The notes below the pieces were generated by a model, which was not told where the DNA came from, ran no database searches, and saw nothing but the letters and a program-made list of their open reading frames with translations. Of a stretch of DNA of 64,000 nt, positions 24,117-31,990 are shown piece after piece. Origin of the DNA: Ilumatobacter fluminis (GTDB lineage: Bacteria; Actinomycetota; Acidimicrobiia; Acidimicrobiales; Ilumatobacteraceae); contig NZ_SOAU01000001.1 of the NCBI RefSeq assembly GCF_004364865.1, positions 744,001-808,000 on the forward strand. Reading direction: 5' to 3'. The stretch's first letter is position 1, and each line of letters starts with the position of its first letter. Made by a program: the position numbers and the translations under genes.

Positions 24117-24554
24117 GTGAGCCTCCCGATCGACATCGTCCCGCTCGACCCCGAACTCCCGCTCCCGGCCTACGCGCACGAGGGCGATGCCGGGCTCGAC
24201 TTGTACGCACGAGAGTCGGCGGTGATCCGAGCGGGCGGGCACCGGCTGCTCATGCCGACCGGCATCTCGATCGCGATCCCTGTCGGCTACTGCGGCCTGG
24301 TGATGCCGCGATCGGGTCTGGCGCTGAAGCACGGCATCAGCATCGTCAACGCGCCGGGCCTGATCGACGCCGCCTACCGGGGCGAGATCAAGGCGGTGCT
24401 GGTCAACACCGACCCGGACCACGACTACGAGATCCATCGTGGTGACCGTGTCGCCCAGTTGGTCATCCAGCGGGTCGAACAGGTTGCCTGGAACGTCGTC
24501 GAGTCACTCGACGGTGTCGACCGAGGTGGCGGCTTCGGCCACTCCGGCCGCTAG
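24117..24554 (+). CDS. dut: dUTP diphosphatase
   Basis: 145 residues. The five trimeric dUTPase motifs are visible: [12 protein letters not shown] (I), [11 protein letters not shown] (II), [20 protein letters not shown] (III), [11 protein letters not shown] (IV) and a C-terminal [10 protein letters not shown] (V). Hydrolyses dUTP to dUMP and PPi, protecting DNA from uracil and feeding thymidylate synthesis. Start is GTG at 24117. In many actinobacteria dut lies near other nucleotide or small membrane protein genes; here it stands alone, divergent from selA and convergent with the FKBP-cyclophilin gene. The C-terminal motif V is complete, so the enzyme should be active. Confidence 0.96.
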   Translation: MSLPIDIVPLDPELPLPAYAHEGDAGLDLYARESAVIRAGGHRLLMPTGISIAIPVGYCGLVMPRSGLALKHGISIVNAPGLIDAAYRGEIKAVLVNTDPDHDYEIHRGDRVAQLVIQRVEQVAWNVVESLDGVDRGGGFGHSGR

Positions 24555-24580
24555 TGACCTGAAGTGTCGGTTGATGTCAG

Positions 24581-24835
24581 GTCGGTTGAGGTCAGACCCC
24601 AACCGACTACAGGTGGGGTTGACGCCCACCGACGACCTGTCGGTTGGGGTCTGACCTCATCCGACAGGTGGTGTGACGGCCACCGACGACCTGTCGGTTG
24701 GGGTCTGACCTCATCCGACAGGTGGTGTGACGGCCACCGATGACCTGTCGGTTGGGGTCTGACCTCATCCGACAGGTGGTGTGACGGCCACCGACGACCT
24801 GTCGGTCGGTTGATGTCTGACATCGACCGACCGGT
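24581..24835. repeat. Family C repeat array, locus 2 (F-R-R-R plus decayed copy)
   Basis: Forward core at 24581-24607, then reverse cores starting 24639, 24693 and 24747 (period 54), with a fourth decayed unit from 24801. The first spacer is 31 bases and the later ones 27, exactly the geometry of locus 1, but the spacer sequence is different. The array fills the space between the convergent dut and FKBP-cyclophilin genes. Confidence 0.93.
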
Positions 24836-24838
24836 TTG

Positions 24839-26017
24839 TCAGGACTCGGTGATGGTGACCGACTCGATGACGACCTCTTCGAGCGGGGGGACGCCGTTGT
24901 CGTTCGGGTTGCCGGCGGCATCGAGCGCGGGGACGGTGTCGTCCATCCCCTCGACGACGGTGCCGAACACCGAGTAGCTCGGCGGCAGGAACGTCGCGTC
25001 GCCGGTGATGATGAAGAACTGGCTGCCGTTGGTATTCGGGCCCGAGTTCGCCATCGCAACCGTGCCGGGCACGTACACATCGCTGCTCGCCGGCAGTTCG
25101 TCGGGGAACGAGTAACCCGGATCGCCGGTGCCCGTCGCCGTCGGGTCGCCGCACTGCGCCATGAAGCCCGGGATGATCCGGTGGCAGTTCGTGTCGTCGA
25201 AGTAGTGGTAACGAGCCAGGGTCACGAAGTTGTTGACCGTCAGCGGCGCCGCTTCGTCGTCGAGCTCGACGACGAGCGTGCCCTTGTTGGTGACGATCTC
25301 GGCGGTGTACGTCTTCGAGGTGTCGATGCACGTCGGCGGGTACTCGTCGAAGCTCTGCTGCTGCTCGCTCGATCCGTCGACGGCCGGGCAGTCGATGGCG
25401 TCGGCCTGCGGCGCCAGCGTGGGCGGCGGTGCGGGCTCCTGGATCTCGATCACGAAGGTGAGTGCCGCGCCGCCGGGGATCACGCCGGCGTAGCCCTCGT
25501 CGCCGTAGGCGAGGTCGGAGGGGATGTCGAGCTGGACCGTCGAGCCCTCGGTGAGGCCGACGAGACCTTCGTCCCAACCGGCGATGACCTGGCCGACACC
25601 GATCGCGAAGGTGGCCGCCTGGCCGTAGTTGTAGCTGGCGTCGAACTCGGTGCCGTCGGCGGTGAGCACCCCGACGTAGTCGACCGTGATCGAGTCGCCG
25701 GCCTCGACGACGTCGCCGGAGCCCTCCTCGAGGACCGTCACGACGAGCGAATCCGGCTCCTCGGCCGGCAGCTGGATCTCGGGCTTGCCGGTGGCGGGGT
25801 CGCCGGGCACCAGGATGCCGTCGCCGGCCGCGGTGGTCGCGCTCTCCTCGTCGTCCGAGTCGGTGGCCGAATTGTCGCCAGTGGCCCCGTCGTCTGCGGC
25901 GGTGTCGCCGGTCGTGTCGTTCGCAGCCGGTTGCTCGGCGGCGGGTTCGTCGTCGCTGCCGCAGGCGCTCACGACGAGCGCAGCGGCGATGCCGACGGCG
26001 GCGAGGCGGCGGGTCAT
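24839..26017 (-). CDS. Lipoprotein peptidyl-prolyl isomerase, FKBP-cyclophilin fusion
   Basis: 392 residues. Lipobox VSAC with Cys19 after a short signal peptide, then an acidic Asp/Ala-rich linker (20-~80). Residues ~90-194 form an FKBP domain (VDYVGVL, FAIGVGQVIAGWDEGL, LAYGDEGYAGVIPGG). Residues ~236-390 form a cyclophilin domain with the catalytic Arg280 in NCHRIIPGFMAQCGD and NGSQFFIITG. Both isomerase types are therefore on one membrane-anchored extracytoplasmic protein, likely a folding catalyst for secreted proteins. Cys210 and Cys230 in the linker could form a disulfide. Its ATG overlaps the stop of the upstream FKBP gene by four bases, indicating one operon. Both domains look catalytically intact. 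Confidence 0.9.
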   Translation of the reverse strand: MTRRLAAVGIAAALVVSACGSDDEPAAEQPAANDTTGDTAADDGATGDNSATDSDDEESATTAAGDGILVPGDPATGKPEIQLPAEEPDSLVVTVLEEGSGDVVEAGDSITVDYVGVLTADGTEFDASYNYGQAATFAIGVGQVIAGWDEGLVGLTEGSTVQLDIPSDLAYGDEGYAGVIPGGAALTFVIEIQEPAPPPTLAPQADAIDCPAVDGSSEQQQSFDEYPPTCIDTSKTYTAEIVTNKGTLVVELDDEAAPLTVNNFVTLARYHYFDDTNCHRIIPGFMAQCGDPTATGTGDPGYSFPDELPASSDVYVPGTVAMANSGPNTNGSQFFIITGDATFLPPSYSVFGTVVEGMDDTVPALDAAGNPNDNGVPPLEEVVIESVTITES

Positions 26018-26685
26018 TCGGCGTCGCCCGGGGTGATCGAGACGACCTCGATGACGAACGACAGCGAGTCGCCCGGTCGGATCACGCCACGGTCGGCGTC
26101 GCCATAGGCGAGGTCGGCCGGGATGTCGAGCTGGATGATGCTGCCCTCGGTGGCGCCTTCGACGCCCTGGTCCCAGCCGTCGATGACCTGGCCGGCACCG
26201 ATCGTGAACGAGAACGGGCTGCCCCGGTCGTAGCTGTTGTCGAACTCGACACCGTCCTCGGAACGGACGCCGACGTAGTTCACCTCGACGGTGTCGCCGG
26301 CCTCGGCCGGGTCGCCCGTGCCTTCCTCGATGACCGTGACGACCAGCTCCGTGGGCGTCTCCTCGGGCACCAGCACCGACGGCTTGCCGCTCGCCTCGTC
26401 GGCGGGCGTGGTGTCGCCGGGCGCCGTCGTGACCTCGGGCGTCGTGTCGACCGGCACCGTCTCGACGGGCACGGTGATCTCGGGGATCGTCGTCTCGGTC
26501 TCGTCGTCGCCGGTGAAGGCGCCGCCGATCCAGGCGATCAGGACGACCGCAGCGATCGCGAGGACCGCGGCGAGGCTCCAGCGCAACACGTTGCGCTTGA
26601 CGGCGGCGCTGCGCTCGGCCTTCGCCTCTTCGATCAGGCGCTGCTGGCGGTTGGCCTTTTGACGTTCACGTTTCTCTGTGCCCAC
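26014..26685 (-). CDS. Membrane-anchored FKBP-type peptidyl-prolyl isomerase
   Basis: 223 residues. A charged cytoplasmic N-terminus (EKRERQKANRQQRLIEEAKA) precedes one membrane helix (WSLAAVLAIAAVVLIAWIGG), then a Thr/Pro-rich linker and an FKBP domain at ~110-223 (VEVNYVGVRSEDGVEFDNSY, FTIGAGQVIDGWDQGVEG, YGDADRGVIRPGDSLSFVIE). The N-terminal layout is common in actinobacterial PPIases, usually of cyclophilin type. Upstream member of a two-gene operon with the FKBP-cyclophilin lipoprotein; the FKBP domains of the two proteins are clearly related, so one may derive from the other by duplication. Starts at ATG 26685, divergent from the membrane protein at 26740. Confidence 0.88.
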   Translation of the reverse strand: MGTEKRERQKANRQQRLIEEAKAERSAAVKRNVLRWSLAAVLAIAAVVLIAWIGGAFTGDDETETTIPEITVPVETVPVDTTPEVTTAPGDTTPADEASGKPSVLVPEETPTELVVTVIEEGTGDPAEAGDTVEVNYVGVRSEDGVEFDNSYDRGSPFSFTIGAGQVIDGWDQGVEGATEGSIIQLDIPADLAYGDADRGVIRPGDSLSFVIEVVSITPGDAE

Positions 26686-26739
26686 GAGGGCGCGAGGCTA
26701 TCGGCGCCCCGCCCGGACGAGTGGGCAGGGAGGTCGGTC

Positions 26740-27912
26740 GTGGGGGACGTGTCTCAGGCGGCACTCAAGTCGCGCCTGCGTATCGCCGATATCCGGACAG
26801 GAGCGACGATCGGCGTCGCTGTTGCACGACCGGAACTCATGCCGCCGACGGCCACCATCGAACACGAAGCGACCGACGAACGCCGTGACCGGCGCGCCCG
26901 TTGCCGTGCCCGTGTCGACGCCGTCGACGAGCAGGAGCGCAGCCTCGCGGTCGGTGCCGGTGTGGCGATGGCAACGGTCGGCACCATCGGCACGCTCGTC
27001 TGGCTAGCGTGGCGGGTCACCCGTCTCACGCTCGATCCGGTCAGCGTCGCGTTCTTGCTCGCCGAGGTCGCCGGGCTGCTCGGCGGCCTCGCCGTCGCCA
27101 GCGGTCTCGCCGAGCGCTGGACCGCTCGTTCGGTCTTCGTCGACGAGCCGCGTGACAGCCATTGGTTCGCCCACTCGGTCGCCGATCTCGTCGGCCGCAC
27201 CCGCGCCGACGACCTGCACCACGACGTCCGGTCGACCGTCCGTGGCGCCCCGCGGTGGCGGTGGCGCGACAGCGCGGACGCCGCCGTCGTGGCGATCCTG
27301 CTCGACGGTCCTCGTCGACTGCTGATGGTGGTCGCGGTCACGCTCGGGCTCCTGTTCGGCGTCTCGCCGTTCGGTGCCCCGCCGTGGTGGGCGCTCGTGG
27401 CGCTCGGCGCCGGTTGCCTCGGCATCGCGACCGCACACGTCGTGTTGGGGCGCGGCAGGATCCGGTACGGCGACCGAACGCGATGGACGTACGGGGCGAT
27501 CGGCGAAGTCGTCGGACGCGCCGATGTCGACGGGCTCGCGCCGCGCCGTTGGGTCGGGGCGATCGCCTCGGCCGTCGCGGTGAGCGTCGCCGTCGGCCTC
27601 CGCGGGATGAGTGATCGCTGGACGCACGGGCTCCCGGCGATGGACGACGACGAGCGCGTCGTGCTGCTCGCCATCGCCGCCGGGCTGATCCTCGGCGCCC
27701 TCTACACGCTCGCCACATCGCCGCGGCCGACGCAGGTCGACGCGCATCTCGTGGCACGACATCTCGAAGAACGCACCGCACGACAGGCCGTCCTTGTCGT
27801 CGCCGTCGTGCTCGGCATGGTCGGCCTGGTCGCCGGTCTGCTCCCGACGGAGCAGGTCGCCGAACCGGCACCGACGGTGTCGGTCCCGGCAGGGGAGGCC
27901 GCCGATGGCTGA
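26740..27912 (+). CDS. Multi-pass membrane protein of unknown function
   Basis: 390 residues. I do not recognise the family. The start is a GTG at 26740 supported by GGGAGG at 26728-26733; an upstream frame to 26659 overlaps the divergent gene. After a polar N-terminal ~80 residues there are two helices (VGTIGTLVWLAWRV; VAFLLAEVAGLLGGLAVASG), a large loop with DEPRDSHWFAHSVADLVGR, a helix pair around LLMVVAVTLGLLFGVSPFGA and WWALVALGAGCLGIATAHVV, then three more ending LVVAVVLGMVGLVAGLLP. Basic RWRWRD and RTRWTYG loops suggest a cytoplasmic side. The MoaD/ThiS gene follows 72 bases later on the same strand. Confidence 0.65.
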   Translation: MGDVSQAALKSRLRIADIRTGATIGVAVARPELMPPTATIEHEATDERRDRRARCRARVDAVDEQERSLAVGAGVAMATVGTIGTLVWLAWRVTRLTLDPVSVAFLLAEVAGLLGGLAVASGLAERWTARSVFVDEPRDSHWFAHSVADLVGRTRADDLHHDVRSTVRGAPRWRWRDSADAAVVAILLDGPRRLLMVVAVTLGLLFGVSPFGAPPWWALVALGAGCLGIATAHVVLGRGRIRYGDRTRWTYGAIGEVVGRADVDGLAPRRWVGAIASAVAVSVAVGLRGMSDRWTHGLPAMDDDERVVLLAIAAGLILGALYTLATSPRPTQVDAHLVARHLEERTARQAVLVVAVVLGMVGLVAGLLPTEQVAEPAPTVSVPAGEAADG

Positions 27913-27984
27913 CCTGCCCGCCGTGGTCGACCGCCGACACGGCAGAACCCTGAACGGCTCGACCGGCGAACTACCATCGTCGTC

Positions 27985-28221
27985 GTGGCTACCGTTCGCC
28001 TGTTCGCAGCAGCACGCGACGCTGCCGGAACCGGGCGGGACGAACTCCCGGGTGACACCGTCGGCGACGTTCTGTCAGCGGCGCGCGAGCGCTACGGCCC
28101 GGCCTTCGAGGCCGTGCTGGGCACCTGCAAGATCTGGGTCAACGGAGAGCCGGCCGGCCCGACCGATTCCATCGGAACGGCCGACGAACTGGCGGTACTG
28201 CCGCCGGTATCAGGAGGATGA
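27985..28221 (+). CDS. MoaD/ThiS-family sulfur-carrier protein
   Basis: 78 residues with the beta-grasp fold: VRLFAAARDAAGTGRDELPG, VNGEPAGPTDSI and a C-terminal LAVLPPVSGG. The terminal Gly-Gly is the site of adenylation and thiocarboxylation in MoaD and ThiS; the LPPVSGG ending is typical of MoaD (small subunit of molybdopterin synthase). No moaE, moeB or thi gene is adjacent, so the pathway is open. GTG start at 27985. Its stop codon overlaps the ribosome site AGGAGG of the next gene, so the two are translationally linked. Confidence 0.87.
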   Translation: MATVRLFAAARDAAGTGRDELPGDTVGDVLSAARERYGPAFEAVLGTCKIWVNGEPAGPTDSIGTADELAVLPPVSGG

Positions 28222-28224
28222 ACA

Positions 28225-28716
28225 ATGACGAACACGATCGATCCCCGGTCGCTGTCGCTCGATGAGCTGCGTTCCTTGCGGAACAAGCTCCAGGCCGAAG
28301 ACGACGTCGTGTCCTACGTTCGACGCGTCGCGCAGGCACGTGTCGACCTGGTTCGTGCCGAACAGCATCGGCGCGAGCGGGGCGAGCGGTCCGAAGACCT
28401 CTCGAGCGAGCTGCGCGTGGTGCTCTCGTCGCACCTCACCAGCGGTGCACCGCGTCCGCCTCGACCGGTCGAAGACCTCGGCGACAATGAGCTGTCGAAC
28501 GAACTCGACCGCATCTGCGCCGAGAACGGCTTCAGCCGACTCGACGATCTGACGCCCGACGAGCTGAACACGCTCGAGCGCGAACTGACCGCGTACGAGC
28601 GTCGCGTGTCCGACGACCGCCGCGAACGGTTCGACCGGCTCGACGCGCTCAGCGCCGAACTCGTCCGTCGCTACCGCGACGGTGAGGCGTCGGTCGACGG
28701 CCTGCTCGGGAGCTGA
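28225..28716 (+). CDS. RsiG-like c-di-GMP-binding anti-sigma factor homologue
   Basis: 163 residues, two long charged helices separated by a loop. RsiG of Streptomyces binds c-di-GMP through E-x3-S-x2-R-x3-Q-x3-D in each of two helices and then holds the sigma factor WhiG. Here helix 1 has D26-x3-S30-x2-R33-x3-Q37-x3-D41 and helix 2 has E125-x3-S129-x2-R132-x3-F136-x3-D140. Every motif position is kept except E-to-D in the first and Q-to-F in the second. In databases such proteins are often named 'aerial mycelium formation protein'. AGGAGG lies 6 bases before the ATG. The next gene is an XRE regulator. No WhiG-type sigma gene is in the window, so the partner is unknown. Confidence 0.8.
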   Translation: MTNTIDPRSLSLDELRSLRNKLQAEDDVVSYVRRVAQARVDLVRAEQHRRERGERSEDLSSELRVVLSSHLTSGAPRPPRPVEDLGDNELSNELDRICAENGFSRLDDLTPDELNTLERELTAYERRVSDDRRERFDRLDALSAELVRRYRDGEASVDGLLGS

Positions 28717-28721
28717 CGCGG

Positions 28722-29108
28722 ATGGCTGACGCCGACGGTGGCGCGACGAGCGACGCGCAGACCGGCGGCGATCAGGACGATCCGTTCGATGTCGGGGCCT
28801 TCATCCGACGCCAACGCGAACAAGCCGAGATGTCGGTGCGGCGGCTGGCCGAGCTCGCCGACGTCTCCAACCCGTATCTGTCGCAGGTCGAACGGGGCCT
28901 CCGGAAGCCATCTGCCGAGATCCTCCAACAGGTGGCCCACGCCCTCAAGATCAGCGTCGAGACCCTGTACGTCAAAGCGGGCATCCTGCCCGACGACGAG
29001 TACCGGACCAGTTCGGTGCGAGAGGCGATCGATGCCGACGAGTACCTGACCGACGATCAGAAGCGGGCACTGCTCAACGTCTACGAGAGCTTCCTCGCGT
29101 CCGGCTGA
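28722..29108 (+). CDS. XRE-family helix-turn-helix regulator
   Basis: 128 residues. An acidic, Gly-rich N-terminal 20 residues, then a Cro/cI-type HTH: FIRRQREQAEMSVRRLAELA, VSNPYLSQVERGLRKPSAEI, LQQVAHALKISVETLYV. The C-terminal part (REAIDADEYLTDDQKRALLN) is a short helical tail, as in Mycobacterium Rv0474-type regulators, which also lie in a neighbourhood with mshA and proC further along. Starts 5 bases after the RsiG-like stop, so the two are one unit. Target genes unknown; no palindromic operator is obvious upstream. A family B repeat doublet begins 13 bases after its stop. Confidence 0.87.
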   Translation: MADADGGATSDAQTGGDQDDPFDVGAFIRRQREQAEMSVRRLAELADVSNPYLSQVERGLRKPSAEILQQVAHALKISVETLYVKAGILPDDEYRTSSVREAIDADEYLTDDQKRALLNVYESFLASG

Positions 29109-29121
29109 ACCACAGGCGTGA

Positions 29122-29202
29122 CCAGAAGGGGTCAGGCACCTTCTGGTTCCTGAGCGGCCTGACGTTCCCGTTGACCGACCAGAAGGTGCCTGACCCCTTC
29201 TG
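29122..29202. repeat. Family B repeat doublet, locus 2 (F-R)
   Basis: Core CCAGAAGG-GGTCAGGCA-CCTTCTGG at 29122-29146 and its reverse complement at 29179-29202 (lacking the final G), with a 32-base spacer unrelated to the spacer at 22705. It lies between the XRE gene and mshA, both on the plus strand, and could form a terminator-like hairpin. Confidence 0.93.
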
Positions 29203-29262
29203 AGGGTTTGGCGACTCCGATCTCGGGGAATGCCGACCCCATCGGTAGTGTTTGAGGTCCTG

Positions 29263-30477
29263 ATGCGCCGCGTGGCTGTTATTTCCCTGCACACGTCGCC
29301 GCTCCTGCAGCCGGGCTCCGGCGACAGTGGCGGGATGAACGTGTACGTGCGAGAGCTCGTCTCGTCGCTGGCCCAGGCCGGCGTCGAGTGCTACACGTAC
29401 ACGCGCGCCGACCGCGAGGGGCTCCCGTGCGAGGTCACGGTCGAGCCGAACCACACGGTCGTGCACATCGAAGCAGGCCCCCACCACCTCCCCAAGGAGG
29501 CGCTCGGCGACGTCGTCGACGAGTTCACCGACCGGGTGCTCGAACACCTCGACATCATCGGCGGGGTCGACGTGGTGCACGCCAACTACTGGTTGAGCGG
29601 CGTGGCCGCCCACCGCATCAAGCACGAACTCGACATCCCGTTCGTGTCCACCTTCCACACCCTGGCTCGCGTCAAGGCCGAGGGTGGCGATCCGGAGCCG
29701 GCGTGGCGCGATCGTGCCGAAGCCGAACTGATCAACTGCGCCGACGCGATCTGTGTGTCGTGCCCGGAGGAAGAGGCACAATTCCGTCGCCTGTACGGCG
29801 ATCCGCAGGGTCAGATCGAGATCATCGCCCCCGGCGTCGAACACGCGCTGTTCGGTCCGGGAGACCGCGCCGGTGCGCGTCGTGCGATCGACGTCGATCC
29901 GGCCGTGCCGATGCTGCTGTTCGTCGGGCGGATCCAGCCGCTCAAGGGCCCCGACGTCGCCATCCGTGCGCTCCATGCGCTCGGCCGGCCCGATGCACGA
30001 CTCGTGATCGTGGGCGGTGCGTCCGGCACCACCGGCGACGGCGAGGTCGAACGGGCACACGAGCTGGTCGACGAGTTGGGCTTGCACGACCAGGTCGACT
30101 TCGTCGAGCCGCAGCCGCACCACATCCTGTCGACCTACTACCGCGCCGCCGACGTCGTCGTCGTGCCGAGCCGGAGCGAGAGCTTCGGGCTGGTCGCGCT
30201 CGAGGCGGCCGCCTGCGGCACGCCGGTGGTCGCCAGCGCCGTCGGTGGGTTGCAGTCGCTCGTCGACCACGGTGACACCGGCTTTCTGATCACCGACCGT
30301 GATCCGGCCCACTTCGCCAAGGCGATCGCACGCATCCTCGACGAGCCGCTGCTCGCCGACACGATGGGCGCCGCGGCGTCGGTCCGGGCGTCGCGGTATA
30401 CGTGGGCGTTCGCCGCGGCCCGACTCCGGCGCCTGTACGCCGACCTCACGGCCCGTCGTCTGGTGCTCGGGCACTGA
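29263..30477 (+). CDS. mshA: D-inositol-3-phosphate glycosyltransferase (mycothiol synthesis)
   Basis: 404 residues, GT-B glycosyltransferase family 4. MshA landmarks: VISLHTSPLLQPGSGDSGGM at the N-terminus, then NVYVRELVSSLAQAGVE; HANYWLSGVAAHRIK; LLFVGRIQPLKGPDVAIRAL; and PSRSESFGLVALEAAACGTP in the donor site (Ex7E). It joins GlcNAc from UDP-GlcNAc to 1-L-inositol-1-phosphate, first step of mycothiol. ATG 29263 begins directly at the conserved sequence; an upstream frame to 29230 adds eleven residues. Followed by a YbjN-domain gene 9 bases later, as Rv0486-Rv0487 in M. tuberculosis. A SigR/RsrA-type pair, the usual thiol-stress regulator, is in the window at 51.4-52.3 kb. Confidence 0.95.
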   Translation: MRRVAVISLHTSPLLQPGSGDSGGMNVYVRELVSSLAQAGVECYTYTRADREGLPCEVTVEPNHTVVHIEAGPHHLPKEALGDVVDEFTDRVLEHLDIIGGVDVVHANYWLSGVAAHRIKHELDIPFVSTFHTLARVKAEGGDPEPAWRDRAEAELINCADAICVSCPEEEAQFRRLYGDPQGQIEIIAPGVEHALFGPGDRAGARRAIDVDPAVPMLLFVGRIQPLKGPDVAIRALHALGRPDARLVIVGGASGTTGDGEVERAHELVDELGLHDQVDFVEPQPHHILSTYYRAADVVVVPSRSESFGLVALEAAACGTPVVASAVGGLQSLVDHGDTGFLITDRDPAHFAKAIARILDEPLLADTMGAAASVRASRYTWAFAAARLRRLYADLTARRLVLGH

Positions 30478-30486
30478 GGGTTCGAG

Positions 30487-30960
30487 ATGAGTGACCTCCA
30501 CGACGAACCCCGCCTCGCCGATCTGCGCGGCCTGATCGATGCCTGGCTCGACGATTTCGCGACCGACAACCCGCTGGTCGCGGCGGTCGATCGAGGCACG
30601 AGCGACGGCACGATGCTCGCCGAACCCCGGTGGTACGTCCGACTCCTCGGCGAGGAGAAGGAGTTCATCACGGTCTGGCTCACGCTCGGCCAACGCACGC
30701 TCCGGTACGAGACGTACGTGTTGCCCGACCCGCCCGAGAACCGGGACGAGATCCTCGATCACCTGCTGCGCCGAAACGACGCGCTGGTCGGTGCGCACTT
30801 CTCGGTCGGCGACGAGGACGCGATCTACCTGCGCGGGCAGATCCCCGATTCGGCCGTGACGGCCGACGAGCTCGACCGTGTCGTCGGCACGCTGTACACG
30901 GCGGTCGAGGCCGACTTCCGGCACCTGGTGCACCGGGCGTTCGCCAGCAAATTCGCCTGA
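30487..30960 (+). CDS. YbjN-domain protein
   Basis: 157 residues of the YbjN/type III secretion chaperone-like fold: WYVRLLGEEKEFITVWLTLG, LRYETYVLPDPPENRDEILD, RRNDALVGAHFSVGDEDAIY, LRGQIPDSAVTADELDRVVG. Actinobacterial homologues (Rv0487) sit directly after mshA, as here. The role is unknown; a helper in protein or cofactor binding has been suggested only by fold. ATG at 30487 with a weak GAGGGTT upstream. The ~175 bases between its stop and proC hold no gene; a weak CACCAC/GTGGTG stem lies near 30980. Confidence 0.83.
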   Translation: MSDLHDEPRLADLRGLIDAWLDDFATDNPLVAAVDRGTSDGTMLAEPRWYVRLLGEEKEFITVWLTLGQRTLRYETYVLPDPPENRDEILDHLLRRNDALVGAHFSVGDEDAIYLRGQIPDSAVTADELDRVVGTLYTAVEADFRHLVHRAFASKFA

Positions 30961-31136
30961 CCCTTTCCGAAACGGCTTCCTCACCACCTTCCTGTGTGGT
31001 GTCCGAAGGCAGATCGGGGAAGTCGGTACCTCGCACCGCTCGGACGCACGAGCCGTCGGGCGGGGATCGGTCAGAACCTCGCCCGACGTCTCGTCACCCG
31101 CTGCCGTGGGCGTCGGCCGAAGTAGGTTCGGCCGAC

Positions 31137-31934
31137 ATGACGTTCGAACTTGTGGTGATCGGTGGCGGCAACATGGGCGCTGCGCTCGTCGGTGGCCTGC
31201 TCGACGGCGGTGTCGTGGAGCGCGACCAGGTCGCCGTGGTCGAACCTGCCGAGACGCGACGCGACGTACTGACCGATCTGTTCCCCGACGTGGCGATCGT
31301 GGCCGACGTCCCGCCGTGCCGGGCGGCGGTGTTGGCCGTCAAGCCGCAGACGATCGGCGCCGTTGCTGCCACGGCCGCCCAGGCCGGAGCGACCCGACTG
31401 CTCTCGGTCGCTGCGGGCGTCACCACGTCGGTGATCGCCGCAGCGGCGGGGGAGGGAGTCGCCGTGGTCAGGGCGATGCCCAACACACCGGCGCTCGTCG
31501 GTGAAGGCGTGTCGGCGATCGCACCGGCCGACGGAGCCGGTGACGCCGACCTCGACTGGGCCGAGCAGATCCTCGGTGCGGTCGGACTCGTCGTGCGTGT
31601 TGCCGAAGATCGTCTCGACGCGGTCACCGGACTCACCGGTTCCGGTCCGGCCTACGTGTTCCTCATCGCGGAGGCACTCGTCGACGCCGGCGTGCTGGCG
31701 GGTCTGCCCCGCACCGACGTCGAGCCGATGGTGGCCCAACTGCTCGTCGGCGCGGCGGCGCTGCTGCAACGCGACGGTGATGCGGCCGGCCTGCGAGCCA
31801 AGGTCACCTCGCCCGGCGGGACCACCGCGGCCGGCCTCCGGGTGCTCGAAGAACGCGCCATCCGGGCGGCGCTGATCGATGCCGTTCAGGCGGCGGCGGA
31901 CCGTAGTCGAGCGCTCGGGTCGTCATCGAACTGA
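31137..31934 (+). CDS. proC: Pyrroline-5-carboxylate reductase
   Basis: 265 residues. NADPH-binding VVIGGGNMGAALVGGLLDGG, AAVLAVKPQTIGAVAATAAQ, VVRAMPNTPALVGEGVSAIA and the ProC signature TGLTGSGPAYVFLIAEALVD. VTSPGGTTAAGLRVLEE near the C-terminus completes the active site. Reduces pyrroline-5-carboxylate to proline, last step of proline synthesis. ATG 31137 gives the usual length. On the same strand as mshA-ybjN, but separated by 176 bases, so it may have its own promoter. Downstream at 32038 a strong intrinsic terminator follows, possibly part of a small RNA. Confidence 0.95.
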   Translation: MTFELVVIGGGNMGAALVGGLLDGGVVERDQVAVVEPAETRRDVLTDLFPDVAIVADVPPCRAAVLAVKPQTIGAVAATAAQAGATRLLSVAAGVTTSVIAAAAGEGVAVVRAMPNTPALVGEGVSAIAPADGAGDADLDWAEQILGAVGLVVRVAEDRLDAVTGLTGSGPAYVFLIAEALVDAGVLAGLPRTDVEPMVAQLLVGAAALLQRDGDAAGLRAKVTSPGGTTAAGLRVLEERAIRAALIDAVQAAADRSRALGSSSN

Positions 31935-31990
31935 AACTGACTTCGCGAACAAATTTGGGTGTGACGCTTTTCTCAGCGCAGGTTCTCCCC

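Noticed and set aside
29074-30987. 637-residue minus-strand open frame
   Set aside because: Antisense to mshA and ybjN, both well supported; no domains.
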